Positions 36,795-47,029 are shown, counted from the first letter of the stretch. The stretch: DNA of 64,000 bases from Azorinus chamasolen (GCA_963576725.1 OY755240.1:64382412-64446411); one strand, 5' to 3'. Numbers and translations are program-made. The notes: generated by a model from the sequence alone, not told the origin.

Positions 36795-37306
36795 TTAACG
36801 CATTCCCTCATACTGACGCATTTTGACGGCTCTGTAAAAGTATTTTTTCATTTTTAACCCATTCCCTCATATTGACGACTTTTGGCGACTCTGTAAACGT
36901 CACTTTGTGAAACCATTGTGATAAAAAGAGCATTTGCTCCTAAAGGAGCAAATGCTCTATTTATCACAATGGTTTCAAACTACAAAATTCTAAAATTTTC
37001 CTTTTCTCTAGTTAATGTTCCTTTTCGGTAGATTTATTCAAAGAGGTTGTATCTAAAAATAGCCTATGAGGGAATGGGTTAAACCATTGAGGCAGATAGA
37101 GCATTTGTTCCATAGGAGCAAATAAAGCATTAATTATGTTCAATAGGAGCAAATGCTCTATTTATCACAATGATTTCAAAACTACACAATTCTAAAATGT
37201 TCCTGCTTTCCTAGTAAATGCTCCTTTCAGTAGATTTATTCAAAGAGGTTGAGTCTAAAAATAACTTATGGAATGATATTAAAATTGCCTATGAGGGAAT
37301 TGTCTA
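36795..37306. mobile_element. C MITE carrying a nested C
   Basis: TTAACGCATTCCCTCATAC left, interrupted at TTTTTAA by a second C (36854-37082), then ACCATTGAGGCAGATAGAGC onward to GAGGGAATTGTCTAA. Confidence 0.82.
36854..37082. mobile_element. Full-length C MITE nested in C
   Basis: TTAACCCATTCCCTCATATT to GAGGGAATGGGTTAA, 229 bp, TTAA both sides. Confidence 0.9.
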
Positions 37307-37366
37307 AAATGTCGATCTATGACATCATTTACTAACTTCCACAGATGCAGTTGTCAATTATTGATA

Positions 37367-37570
37367 CAGTTTAACCTCTCTTAACCGGCCGTTAAATTTA
37401 GTATGTATATCGGTCTTGGAGACAGGTGGCAGCTTAATGCAGGGTGAAAGTCATGCAGAAAGCTCCTAGAGGAGCTTTCTGCATGACTTTCACCCTGCAT
37501 TAAGCAGCCACCTGCCTAAAAGTGTCTAAATTCTTATCTACTAGAATTCCGGTTAAGAGAGGTTTTACTG
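37367..37570. mobile_element. A3 MITE (204 bp)
   Basis: CAGTTTAACCTCTCTTAACC to GGTTAAGAGAGGTTTTACTG, TA both sides, near-perfect core arms. Confidence 0.9.
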
Positions 37571-37589
37571 TATTATGCAAATTCTTATA

Positions 37590-38003
37590 AAGTAGAATCT
37601 GTCTTTAGAGTCCATCAAAAAATGTTTATTATAGGTCTGTAATGCAGATGATATCTTAATATGGATTAAAAGTAATGCAAGCGGCTCCTTAACCTTTGCC
37701 CTGTATTAAGCGACCCTACTGCTTTTTTAACCCATTACTTCATAGGCTATTTTTAGATACAGCCTCTTTGAATAAATCTACCAAAAAGGAGCATTCACTA
37801 GAGAAAAGGAAAATTTTAGAATTTTGTAGTTTGAAACCATTGTGATAAATAGAGCATTTGCTCCTATAGGAGCAAATGCTTTATTTATCACAATGGTTTC
37901 ACAAAGTGACTTTTACAGAGTCGTCAAAAGTCGTCATTATGAGGGAATGGGTTAAGACTCCTATGTTCAATAAATGAATAACCGCTTAGGACAGGTTCTA
38001 CTG
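37590..38003. mobile_element. A1 MITE carrying nested C
   Basis: AGTAGAATCTGTCTTTAGAG to GGACAGGTTCTACTG; core apex deleted; C inserted in TTTTTTAAGACTCC. Confidence 0.83.
37727..37955. mobile_element. Full-length C MITE nested in A1
   Basis: TTAACCCATTACTTCATAGG to GAGGGAATGGGTTAA, 229 bp. Confidence 0.9.
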
Positions 38004-38032
38004 TACAATATATAATCAATTCTACATCAGTT

Positions 38033-38113
38033 CATAAGCAAACAGTGCAGACCCTTATCAGACAGCTTGGCGTTACTTAGTGTCTCATCTGGATCCAAAC
38101 TGTTTACAAATAA
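38033..38113. mobile_element. Chimeric hairpin: B left arm, E right arm
   Basis: GCAAACAGTGCAGACCCTTATCAGACAGC (split here: B-like) is followed by TGGCGTTACTTAGTGTC and CATCTGGATCCAAACTGTTT (E-like). The two arms come from different families. Confidence 0.65.
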
Positions 38114-38254
38114 CAGGTCACGCTTAGATGACATGTATACGTGTTAGACATTGACCTGTTTATTGCATAGGATATTGTTCTGTATAAATAATGACATTGG
38201 CCACTAATATTCGTCTGCTATATTTTGCGTTGTATTTCCCTTTTTTCATTATAG

Positions 38255-38345
38255 AAATGCATATTCACGCTCTATTACAGATATGATTCTACAGTTTCTG
38301 CCATGGCTTTAACCTCAGGTATTCATGTGTTAATAGAGGGTTAAT
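38255..38345. mobile_element. B2 right-interior fragment
   Basis: ATGATTCTACAGTTTCTGCC and AATAGAGGGTTAA. Confidence 0.55.
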
Positions 38346-38475
38346 ACACGGGTTTTCGGGCAATAACATCTGCAGTGTCCCGAGGGACTGTTGTTGGCCC
38401 GAGTCCGAAGGGCGAGGGCAACAACATTATCGAGGGACACTGCAGATGTTATTGCCCGAAAACAAACGTGTATTA
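38346..38475. mobile_element. J5: GC-rich palindrome
   Basis: Arms TTTTCGGGCAATAACATCTG and CAGATGTTATTGCCCGAAAA around CCCGAGGGACTGTTGTTG; flanked by ACACG/CGTGT. Confidence 0.82.
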
Positions 38476-38740
38476 ACGCTATTCTTGCATAAAACCCATT
38501 TTCTGCTTTCCTGTATCAATTTAAATCTTCCAAATACAAGCAAAACTATACACTTCTTTGACAATTCGTTCGATTTATACTGTTTCCGGGCCACTGTTTT
38601 CTTTCTAACGTCACTTCATGAGTGTATCAAATATCGTTTACACGGAATTTCATTCAATATGTCTATCACTAAAACAGTTCATTGTCGGTGCCCCTGAAAT
38701 ACTCGCACCGTTCGCCTAGCTTAGTCCAAAATGCTATCAT
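38476..38740. other. No gene seen
   Basis: The frame at 38446-38697 begins inside palindrome J5 and shows no domain; I do not call it. Confidence 0.4.
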
Positions 38741-38762
38741 ATATATATATATATATATATAC
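38741..38762. repeat. AT dinucleotide run
   Basis: Eleven AT units. Confidence 0.95.
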
Positions 38763-38892
38763 CATTCGAGTCCATTGTTTACCTGAGGCCCCGAATAGGT
38801 ATAATTAAAACCGGTCAACAACAGCGCGTGCGCACGAGAATCGCCATATTAATATATGGTCTAGCGGGACTACAACAGCACGTTTTGTGCAA

Positions 38893-38962
38893 GAATCCAT
38901 CTTATTAATATTCAAAATGTCACTATTTCTGACATTAATATCTATCAAGTAAAGGGCTAATT
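38893..38962. mobile_element. B2 right-end fragment
   Basis: CCATCTTATTAATATTCAAAA to CAAGTAAAGGGCTAA. Confidence 0.55.
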
Positions 38963-39036
38963 TGAGGTTTTAATTTCTTTGTTCGACACACTTTCCAGTG
39001 TTGGTTAGGAGCATATTGGAACCGCTTAAGATGCCG

Positions 39037-40045
39037 CGTAACTCGGATTACAGATTGAGTTATTTTATTACAGATTGTGTTGCTCGGGTTTAAATTGAGT
39101 TATTTGATTATAGACTGGGTTGCTCTGGTTTAAGATTGAATTATTGGATTACAGATTGTGTTGCTCTGGTTTAGGATTGAGTTAGTTGATTACAGATTGG
39201 GTTGCTCGGGTTTAAGATTGAGTTATTTGATTACAGATTGGGTTGCTCGGATTAAACATTTAGTTATTTGATTACAGATTGGGTCGCTCGGGTTAAACAT
39301 TTAGTTATTTTTATTACAGATTGGGTTGCTCTGGTTTAACATTTAATTATTTTATTACAGATTGGGTTGCTCGGGTTAAACATTTAGTTATTTTATTACA
39401 TATTGGGTTGCTCGGGTTAAACATTTAGTTATTTTTTACATATTGGGTTGCTCGGGTTAAACATTTAGTTATTTTATTACAGATTGGGTTGCTCGGGTTA
39501 AATATTTAGTTATTTTATTACAGATTGGGTTGCTCGGGTTAAATATTTAGTTATTACACATTGGATAACCCGGCTTACAAATTGAGATATTCCAGTTACA
39601 GATTGAGTTATTTTTATTACACATTGGGTTACCTGGGTTACAGAATGAGTTACTATGGTTACAAACAAACTTACTCTGGTTACAGATTGAGTTACTTTGG
39701 TTACAGATTGAATTACTCGGGATACAAATTGAGTTACTCTGGTTACAGATTGAGTTACTCGGGATACAAATTGAGTCACTTAATTAGATATTGGGTTTCT
39801 CGTGTTAAAGATTGGATAAACCGGGTTATATGATCGAGTTATTCCGGTTACATATTGGGTTATTTCAACTGCCGATATAAATACGTACTCGATTGCAGAT
39901 AGGGTTCCGCGGGTTACAAATTGACTTATTCTAGTTACAGATGAGTTATCCGATTACAGATTGGTTTACTTGGAGGTTACAGATTGGACAACCTGGGTTA
40001 CGTATTGCTTTACTTGTATTACAAATTGAGTTGTTCAGTTTATAG
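39037..40045. repeat. One-kb minisatellite
   Basis: Left part (to about 39555): units of about 62 and 41 bp built on ACAGATTGGGTTGCTCGGG and TTTAGTTATTTTATT. Right part: a 21-bp unit GGTTACAGATTGAGTTACTC, which gives long open frames in both strands with 7-residue periodicity. Confidence 0.9.
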
Positions 40046-40214
40046 AATAATTTACTCGAGGGCTTATCTGTATTCGATCTTTTTGTCATGCTTTATCAAC
40101 GGTTTGGATGAATGATTTTAAGCCAGAGATATACAAATTTGAAATTACTCGTCCTTCGGTAGTTTTTCAGAATACAAATAATTAGTTTCACCCTTTTCCA
40201 GGTGAATATTCATT

Positions 40215-40386
40215 CAGAGCTACAGATAAAGGTGCATACCCATATACTAAAATCGTCATTTCTTCACCAAACCCTATACTGTGACCACTCTTCGAGACGA
40301 TTCTAAAGAGTGGTCACAGTATAGGGTTTGGTGGAGAAATAAAGGGGCCAGTCTTAAAATTATTTAATGTCTTATCTGGACCTCTG
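40215..40386. mobile_element. D MITE
   Basis: CAGAGCTACAGATAAAGGTG to CTTATCTGGACCTCTG; left stem arm shortened at the apex. Confidence 0.85.
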
Positions 40387-40436
40387 TAAAGGGTGTATGA
40401 ATATTAATATCACATTCACACAGACGTGTTAAACTG

Positions 40437-40512
40437 CAGAACCGATTGGTCAGATTTAAGTTCTCAAGCTTTTAATAAAAAACTTGAGAACGAACTCAGA
40501 CCCAACTAAATA
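40437..40512. mobile_element. I element fragment
   Basis: GATTGGTCAGATTTAAGTTC and CTTGAGAACGAACTCAG. Confidence 0.6.
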
Positions 40513-40526
40513 GCATAGAACCTGAT

Positions 40527-40637
40527 CTATATAAGTATTGAGCAGGCCCCGGTCTGACGGTTTCTACAGAAACCAACTGACCTGGGTCTACTCTTTTTGA
40601 AAAGGTGTCGAAAGTTGTCTCTCTGAAGTTAAGGGTT
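40527..40637. mobile_element. B2 MITE, left-truncated
   Basis: GAGCAGGCCCCGGTCTGACGG/CAACTGACCTGGGTCTACTC hairpin and right end TTAAGGGTTAA. Confidence 0.68.
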
Positions 40638-40758
40638 AATCAAATATAGCTGAGATATGCTAATTTTTATGAATTCAAAATTTCATCTTCAGACACCTCC
40701 GTTACACTCCATAAATCAACATTGAAGCGGTCTCTAGTCTGTCATAGTGCCGTGTATG

Positions 40759-40950
40759 CAGTAAAACCACTCTAAATCGGGCGTTCAAAGTAGCGTCCAT
40801 GCCGGTCTTTAAGACAAGTGATACCTTAATGCAGGGTGAAAGTCACGAACAAACATAGATGGGGGCTTTTTGAAGGACTTCCACGCTGCACCAGGCAGTC
40901 ACTTGCTTAAAAAGATCTAAAATTCTTCTTTAATAAAATTCCTGTTCAGA
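40759..40950. mobile_element. Degenerate A3 MITE
   Basis: CAGTAAAACCACTCTAAATCG, core GATACCTTAATGCAGGGTG; right arm mutated and followed by a G-run at 40956-40975. Confidence 0.7.
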
Positions 40951-41084
40951 GCGGGAAGGAGGGGGGGGGGGGGTAGTGTTTTGCATTTCAAAAATGATAT
41001 CGCCGACATTTCCCCAAATAAATAAACACATTTCACAATAACCAGCGTGAGATTTTAAAACTTTTTATCAGATTGCTATGTTTT

Positions 41085-41267
41085 CTTCCTTTATGTACGA
41101 TCAGGGTCTGTTCTGTTTGCTTACGAATTCATAATAGACATGACTCTACAGTTTCTACCAATACCAAAACTGCATATGTACATATGCCATTATATAAAAA
41201 TCAGCAAATAAATATGCATGATGTTATTTTTTTCTTACATGAATATTCAACAAGGAAATGATTAAAA
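41085..41267. mobile_element. Half B2 element
   Basis: Begins at ACGATCAGGGTCTGTTCTG (right arm) and keeps the right interior to CAAGGAAATGATTAA. Confidence 0.72.
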
Positions 41268-41272
41268 TGGTA

Positions 41273-41477
41273 CAGTAGAACCCCGCTAATGCGACCACTT
41301 AATGAATAAACATGGGTGCATTTATAAGCAGGTGGTTGCTTAATGCAGGACAAAAGTAATGCAGAAAGCTCCTCTAGGAGCTTTCTGCATTACTTTTGCC
41401 CTGCATTAAGCTACCACCTGCATCTAACACCCGTAATTATACCTCTTTTAGGTGGTCGCATTAGCGGAACTTTACTG
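41273..41477. mobile_element. A2 MITE (205 bp)
   Basis: CAGTAGAACCCCGCTAATGC to GCATTAGCGGAACTTTACTG, TA both sides; perfect apex GCTCCTCTAGGAGC. Confidence 0.9.
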
Positions 41478-41521
41478 TAGCTTTAACAACGTTCAGGAGA
41501 ATCTCTACTATGTCTTGCACC

Positions 41522-41747
41522 AACTCTCTACTCCATGAATATTCATGTATGAATTAATGACATCATGGATATTAACTAGGTTAATTGTTACGCTATAATA
41601 GCAGATGGACACAGGAATATTTGGCCATAGCAAAAACTGTATAGATTCTTATCCTTATAATTTCAAGAACAAACAGAGCAAACCCTGATCTTGGTCTACT
41701 CTGTTTTCAAAGGCGTAGAAAAGCGTATTTATTGAGTAAAAGGTTAA
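41522..41747. mobile_element. B2 MITE
   Basis: CTCTCTACTCCATGAATATT to TTGAGTAAAAGGTTAA; hairpin reduced to GCAAACCCTGATCTTGGTC. Confidence 0.78.
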
Positions 41748-41801
41748 GCTGTCTTAAAAATCCAAAAATAGACATATTTTGAATGGATACTATAGAGAGG
41801 C

Positions 41802-42061
41802 TTAACCCTTTCCCTGTTCTATGTTTATTCCAAATTTCAATACCCACTGAATATTCATGAACAAAATAGTTATGATGAAATATGGAAGGTGGAACCTTGC
41901 AGCCATTTTAGAAACTAAAGGAACAGATCTATCAAATTCTATCAAATTCTATTAGCAAACAGAGCAGACCCTGATCAGACGGCTCCTCTAGGATCCGTCT
42001 GATCTGGGTCTACTCTGTTTGCAAATGCGTGAAAACACGTTTGTATGAGGGAGAGGGTTAA
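41802..42061. mobile_element. Full-length B MITE (260 bp)
   Basis: TTAACCCTTTCCCTGTTC to GAGGGAGAGGGTTAA; long hairpin, apex GCTCCTCTAGGATC. Confidence 0.9.
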
Positions 42062-42239
42062 TGGTATCTATTTATGTGAAGTTCAAAATGTAAGCCTCCC
42101 CTCGTTCGCTTGAAAAATCAAACCGACCCCGCCCGTCAATTATTATTTAACTAAGGAGAGATATGACATCGTTATACGAAATACACTATTACTAGCGAAT
42201 GATTTATGTATATTTTTATCATAGATTTAACCGCAATCC

Positions 42240-42410
42240 CGATATTCGCTACCTGACTGGCACTGTCAAACAGCTTTGATCCAGATAAGACGCCGAGTAA
42301 CTCGGCGTCTCATCTGGATCAAAGTTGTTTGACACTCGGTTAACAGTTTCTCAAAAGCTTGATCGAATCAAATGTAGTCACAATTGCACAGATCTAATAT
42401 TGAGCAGACA
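42240..42410. mobile_element. E2 MITE
   Basis: Hairpin CAAACAGCTTTGATCCAGAT/ATCTGGATCAAAGTTGTTTG, followed by ACACTCGGTTAACAGTTTC and AAAGCTTGATCGAATC. Both arms carry CCAGAT, unlike other E copies. Confidence 0.78.
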
Positions 42411-42435
42411 TTTGTTTTCATACCAAGGTAACTGG

Positions 42436-42648
42436 TCAACCCTTACTACACTCACTCTCAAAATGGATTTTTCCAAAATTAAAAATGGTCAAGCTTATGG
42501 TGAATATTAGGTTATTTTTCTAAAGAAAAGTGTAACATGATAAACAGTGTAGACCCTGATGAGATGGCTCCTCTAGGAGCCCTCTCACCGGGGTCTACAC
42601 TGTTTGCAAAGGACATTAGTGACTCGTGCCCCACACTGTAAGGGTTAA
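42436..42648. mobile_element. Full-length F MITE (213 bp)
   Basis: TCAACCCTTACTACACTC to CACACTGTAAGGGTTAA; hairpin GTGTAGACCCTGATGAGATG with apex GCTCCTCTAGGAGC. Confidence 0.88.
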
Positions 42649-42784
42649 GATACTTATTTTCATACTAAAGTACTGCATAAGAGCATTACCATAGTTCTTG
42701 TCGAGTTCGATAACTTCTAAATCTGAGCCTAATAGATGTAGAGATAGGTTTTGCCCCTATATATTTTATATTTTAATATCATAT

Positions 42785-42885
42785 ATTTTGATTGATTACC
42801 CTTCGCCTGATGAATACTCATAAATAATTCCGTACATTATGAATACCAATTCATTTAAGTCTTGTTTTATAAAGGCAAAATGTTG
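42785..42885. mobile_element. B2 left-end fragment
   Basis: TTACCCTTCGCCTGATGAAT and TATGAATACCAATTCATTTAA. Confidence 0.5.
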
Positions 42886-42937
42886 AAAATCGACTAGCGA
42901 TCGTTTGCATCGGGGGTGTTACGCCGCTTTTAGTGTA

Positions 42938-43091
42938 CAGTAAAACCTCTCTATAACGACCACTAAATTACATAAAGTATTTTGTGTTAAAGGCAGGTGG
43001 CTGTTTTACTTTCACCTTGCTTTAAGCAGCCACCTGCCCTAAATACCAACTAATTAACACAATTTAGTGGTCGTTAAAGAGAGGTTTACTG
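42938..43091. mobile_element. A4 MITE, left hairpin arm deleted
   Basis: CAGTAAAACCTCTCTATAAC to TAAAGAGAGGTTTACTG, TA both sides. The deletion runs from the outer stem to the apex (GGTGGCTGTTTTACTTTC). Confidence 0.85.
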
Positions 43092-43099
43092 TATTTCAG

Positions 43100-43180
43100 T
43101 CATATCACGACGGGCAGCTAATTACAGGTGGAGGAAGATCCAAAATGTTTTCCATGCACGGAACATTTGTCTTCCCTGTT
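43100..43180 (-). mobile_element. L retroposon-like fragment
   Basis: On the minus strand: TCCTCCACCTGTAATTAGC, shared with copies at 56865 and 59575. Confidence 0.6.
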
Positions 43181-43195
43181 TACAAATGCGCACCA

Positions 43196-43620
43196 CCACC
43201 ACCTTCTCTACTACCTATAACCCACAACCACAACCACCACCACAACCACCACCACAACCACCACCACAACCACCACCACAACCATCATCAGCACCACCAC
43301 AACCACCACCATCACCACCATTATCAGCACCACCACCACCTTCTCTACTACTGAAACTACAACTACAACCACCACCACAACCACCACCACAACCATCATC
43401 AGCACCACCACAACCACCACTACCACCACCACAGCCACAGCCACCACCACAGCCACAGTCACCACCACAGCCACCATCACAACCACCACCACCATCATCA
43501 TCAACACCACCACAACCACCACTACCACCACCACCACCACAGCAGCAGCCACCATCACAACCACCACCACTACAACCACTTTCACCACCACTACTACTCC
43601 TACTACTAAAGCTACTAGTA
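43196..43620. repeat. CCA/CAA trinucleotide microsatellite
   Basis: Runs of CCACCACAACCACCACCA with ATC and CAG interruptions. It gives proline-, histidine- and valine-rich open frames in several frames, the mark of a repeat rather than a gene. Confidence 0.93.
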
Positions 43621-43624
43621 ATGA

Positions 43625-43725
43625 TACATGTGGTAGCTTAATGCAGACTGAAAGCAATGCCGAAAGCTCCCATAGGAGCGTTTTATATCGCTTACATTCT
43701 GCACTTTAGGCAAACATCCTGTTAG
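43625..43725. mobile_element. A core fragment
   Basis: GGTAGCTTAATGCAGACTG and ATGCCGAAAGCTCCCATAGG; TIRs absent. Confidence 0.6.
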
Positions 43726-43869
43726 AAGCTCCTTTTAAAAAATGCAACTCTCCCGGGAATCTTTATTAGAGATAGTAACCTTTTGTTGCTTTCTCTCATA
43801 ACGTTCTGTCTCTTGTCAACAAAGGGTCAAGCAATTGGAACATAAACTCTGAACACATTAAACGCTACC

Positions 43870-43979
43870 TGGCTCGAATTTGCAAGCATTTTGAATCTAG
43901 ATGAGATCCAGAATCGGCGTCGCATCAGGATCCAAGCTGTTTGACACTCAATCAACACTTTCTCAATGGCATAAAAGTT
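43870..43979. mobile_element. E2 MITE, degenerate
   Basis: GCAAGCATTTTGAATCTAGA/CATCAGGATCCAAGCTGTTT then GACACTCAATCAACACTTTC. Confidence 0.65.
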
Positions 43980-44224
43980 TTAACCCTTTCCCTGTTGCAT
44001 ATTCATGTAAGAAATAATTTAGTCATGAAAATTAATAAGATTTTTTTATAATGGCATGTGAACACAGGACATTTTGGCTCAGGCAGAAGCTGTAGAATCA
44101 GATCTATATTATACCATAAGTAAACAGAGCAGACCCTGACCAGACGGCTCCTATAGGAGCCGTCTGATCTGGGTCTACTCTGTTTGCAGATGCGTGAAAA
44201 TGCTTACATAAGGGAAAGGGTTAA
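43980..44224. mobile_element. Full-length B2 MITE (245 bp)
   Basis: TTAACCCTTTCCCTGTTGC to AAGGGAAAGGGTTAA; hairpin GCAGACCCTGACCAGACGG/CCGTCTGATCTGGGTCTAC. Confidence 0.9.
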
Positions 44225-44366
44225 ACATCAATTATTTGGCACTTTGCAGTCGAGATATACGAGTGTAAGAGAGTAAAACACTAATAAAGGACAGTTTGAG
44301 TTTGAGTCCATGGAGAAATAAAATAAAATGATTGGAAATATTTGTTTGATCATGATAAAGTTCTAC

Positions 44367-44620
44367 TTAACCCTTGACATCCCTGTTGAATATTCATGCA
44401 AGAAATAATGACATCATGAATATTTATTACATTGATTTTGATAATGACATACGGACACAAAACATTTTGTCTCCAGCAGAATTTGTAGAATCAGATCTAT
44501 ATAATCTTGTAAGCAAACAGTGCAGACCCTGATCAAACGGCTCCTATAAAAGCCGTCCGATCTGGGTCTACTCTGTTTGAAAATGCGTGAAAATGCGTTC
44601 TATATTAAGGAAAGGGTTAA
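44367..44620. mobile_element. Full-length B2 MITE (254 bp)
   Basis: TTAACCCTTGACATCCCTG to TTAAGGAAAGGGTTAA; hairpin mutated near the apex (CTCCTATAAAAGCC). Confidence 0.88.
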
Positions 44621-44639
44621 CCCTTTAACCTGATAAGCT

Positions 44640-44760
44640 CGATTTAACTAGCATTTTTCAACCCACAATAGACGCCGAGTAACTCAACGTCTCATTCTCA
44701 ACAGGATCCAAACTGTTAGAAAGTCGCTCTGTAGTTTCGGAAATACAGGATCTTATATAA
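44640..44760. mobile_element. E2 MITE, degenerate
   Basis: GACGCCGAGTAACTCAACGTC and AACAGGATCCAAACTGTTAG, then AGTCGCTCTGTAGTTTCG. Confidence 0.6.
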
Positions 44761-44860
44761 GTGTTCATTATAAATTGTTTTTATGAAACGGGTATGACAC
44801 GAGCTTTAGCGAGTTTAATATTTATTATAGTAAACGAGTTTTATGAAAACAATTTGTGAT
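44757..44860. repeat. J6: imperfect palindrome
   Basis: AAGTGTTCATTATAAATTG/CAATTTGTGATGAACACG with TTTTATGAAA in both arms. Confidence 0.7.
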
Positions 44861-44896
44861 GAACACGAATGTAAGATTCTTTTTATCATATAACCC

Positions 44897-45118
44897 TTAA
44901 GAAGTGCCATAGAAAGTGAGACAGACTATATCTGTACAGCCGTAGCAAAGCCGGATTCCACTAGTGCATTTCCCCGATTTACGGCAATCTGTTTCGGCAC
45001 TCCCACACGACAGACTATGTGATAAAGCTTGAACGAATCGTAAGTAAGTGGACATTGAGTTTAAGTTGACATCATTTGTATAGCAGAGTCCAGTTTCATT
45101 GGCATATCGACAATACAT
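44897..45118 (-). CDS. Unrecognised Cys-rich ORF, possible exon
   Basis: 73 codons, eight cysteines, ending CTDIVCLTFYGTS and stop. It fills a stretch with no MITE between a palindrome and an A3 end, as host exons do here, and its upstream edge coincides with that A3 TIR. I recognise no family and see no clear acceptor; it may be chance. Confidence 0.2.
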   Translation of the reverse strand: MYCRYANETGLCYTNDVNLNSMSTYLRFVQALSHSLSCGSAETDCRKSGKCTSGIRLCYGCTDIVCLTFYGTS

Positions 45119-45119
45119 A

Positions 45120-45298
45120 CAGTTAAAAACGCTCTAAGCCGGAATTCTAGTTGAGAAGAATTTAGATACGTTTAGGCAGGTGGCTGCTTAATGCAGGGCG
45201 AAAGTCATGCAGAAAGCTCCTAGAGCATTAAGCTGCCACCTGTCTCCAATACCGACATTTATGCTAAACTGAACGTCCGGTTTAAAGGGCTTTTACTG
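45120..45298. mobile_element. A3 MITE
   Basis: CAGTTAAAAACGCTCTAAGC to GGTTTAAAGGGCTTTTACTG; right hairpin arm deleted from the apex to GCATTAAGC. Confidence 0.83.
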
Positions 45299-45485
45299 TT
45301 TTTGCCTTTGACCATTACACCAATGCATACGAAATATAGCAAAAACAAACATAATTAGCAAATTACTAAATGATTACAATGTAACAAGAGTATCCAGAGA
45401 AGATTGAAAACTGAATTTTTATAGCAGAGTAATGACTAAGATCGAGATGAACCCTATTACGCCAAAGCCCCTCGCTCTTTCGCAA

Positions 45486-45543
45486 GCAATTCGGATTTCT
45501 GATGAGGCTCCGAGTTACTGAACGTCGCACCTGAGTCCAAAAC
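45486..45543. mobile_element. E hairpin fragment
   Basis: GATTTCTGATGAGGCTCCG/AACGTCGCACCTGAGTCC. Confidence 0.45.
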
Positions 45544-45544
45544 T

Positions 45545-46454
45545 ACAGTTGAACTTCGATAACTCAAACTTCAAAGTTCGAGTCATCCGATTTCTAATCT
45601 GAACAATTTCTCAATGCCACAGCTTAATACAGGTATAAGAGAAAGTGTCATGCATAAGATCCTTAACTCGAGCTTCAATAAATTTAGAGTTATTGCCCCT
45701 TGTACATTTGTTTAATTCTTTCTTGTCCGGACGATAACTCCTACATGGCTCTTGCCATCGTATTGAAACTTCATACATGGAAAGAGCATGATGAGAGAAA
45801 GTGTCATGAACAAGGGCCATAATTCTGGCTTCAATACTTTTGGAGTTATTGCCCTTTGTTACATTTATTGGCCGATCAATAACTCCTGTTCGACTGATGC
45901 TATTGGAATGACATTTTATTTTTGGAAAGAGCATGATGAAAGTAAGTGTCATACACAAGGGCCATAAATCTGGTATCAGTATTTTTGGAGTTTTTAGCTG
46001 TTATCATTTTCTTCTTGAAAAATGTAGTGTGGAAAACGCATAATGAGGGGAAGTATCATTCATCAAGACCATAACATTTTTAGTGATTTCCCTTTACATA
46101 TTGTTTTTATTAGAGGGGAGACATCCGTTTTTTTTTGACAAAAACCTCTAGTTTGTCTCTGATTTTATTTATGTCAATGTACAACGCCATTGAATGCATT
46201 ATTTGCAAAAATAGGCGTTTAACCAAGTGATTAAGTTTCAAAGTTTCAAAGTTTCAAAGTAATGCTGAAAGCTCCTGTAGGAGCGTTCAGCATTACTTTA
46301 GACCTGTATTAAGCTGTCACGTGTAGTTCTAGATATCTGTAGAGATACATTATTGGAGCAATTCTGTGTTGTAAGTTTTGGAAGGACTTAAACTTTTTGT
46401 TCGAGTTATCCAGAAGTTCGAGTTATCCGAGTTCGAGATATCGAAGTTCAACTG
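45545..46454. mobile_element. A5 element (910 bp) with internal tandem repeat
   Basis: CAGTTGAACTTCGATAACTC to GATATCGAAGTTCAACTG, TA both sides, same ends as A5 MITEs of 286 and 307 bp. Left core arm stops at CAGCTTAATACAGGT; right resumes at AAAGTAATGCTGAAAGCTCC. Between lies about 600 bp of extra sequence. Confidence 0.83.
45636..46090. repeat. AGGGCCATAA degenerate tandem repeat
   Basis: Three to four units of about 140 bp with CAAGGGCCATAA, CTTCAATA, GGAGTTATTGCCC and GAGCATGATGA. Sits inside the A5 element. Confidence 0.78.
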
Positions 46455-46815
46455 TATTTACAAAGATAAATCACATAATCACTTATGAACTTGAAATATT
46501 TTGCATTAGAAAAAAAAGAGAAAAAAAAGATTTATGTATATCATGTCTTACTCCTCATTAAGGCTATCATTAATAATATCACATTCGAATGATCAAAGAA
46601 TATGTTTTGAAGAACGTTTTAAAAGAAGAAATGATTTGATCCTAATCCTAATTCCCATTTCGGAATGCTTTTAAACACATTCCTAAAATTGGCATTTTTT
46701 TCTTACCCCTATCGTACTAAGCGTGACCTAGCTCATAATTTGCAAACTACTTCAATCCAGAGAGATGTCGAGGTACTTAACATCCCATGCTTTTGCAAAC
46801 AGAGGAGACCCAGTT
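46455..46815. other. No gene seen
   Basis: A-rich tract at 46505-46530 and a B arm fragment (GCAAACAGAGGAGACCC) at 46796; no exon recognised. Confidence 0.4.
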
Positions 46816-47028
46816 TAACCTTTAGCCTGCTGAGCAAATTATTTTTACAGATTTTTTCACCTACTTCATTTTCAAATTTCAAGCTATAATCAATTTGTCT
46901 ACCAAAATGCAATCAGAGTATCAAACAGTTTGTATCCTGATGAGACGCCGAGTTACTCGGCGTCTCATCTGGATCCAAACTGTTTGCATAGGTATTCACT
47001 CATCCGCCCATGGCAGGCTAAATGTTAT
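46816..47028. mobile_element. E3 MITE
   Basis: TTAACCTTTAGCCTGCTG to GGCAGGCTAAATGTTA; perfect hairpin CCTGATGAGACGCCG/CGGCGTCTCATCTGG. Uses the E hairpin with different ends. It interrupts a B arm. Confidence 0.82.
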
Positions 47029-47029
47029 G

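Noticed and set aside
39510..39833. Overlapping open frames of about 90 codons on both strands
   Set aside because: By-product of the 21-bp minisatellite unit, whose length is a multiple of three.
43186..43657. Proline-rich, histidine-rich and valine-rich open frames of about 95-151 codons
   Set aside because: All arise from the CCA/CAA microsatellite, open in several frames on both strands at once.
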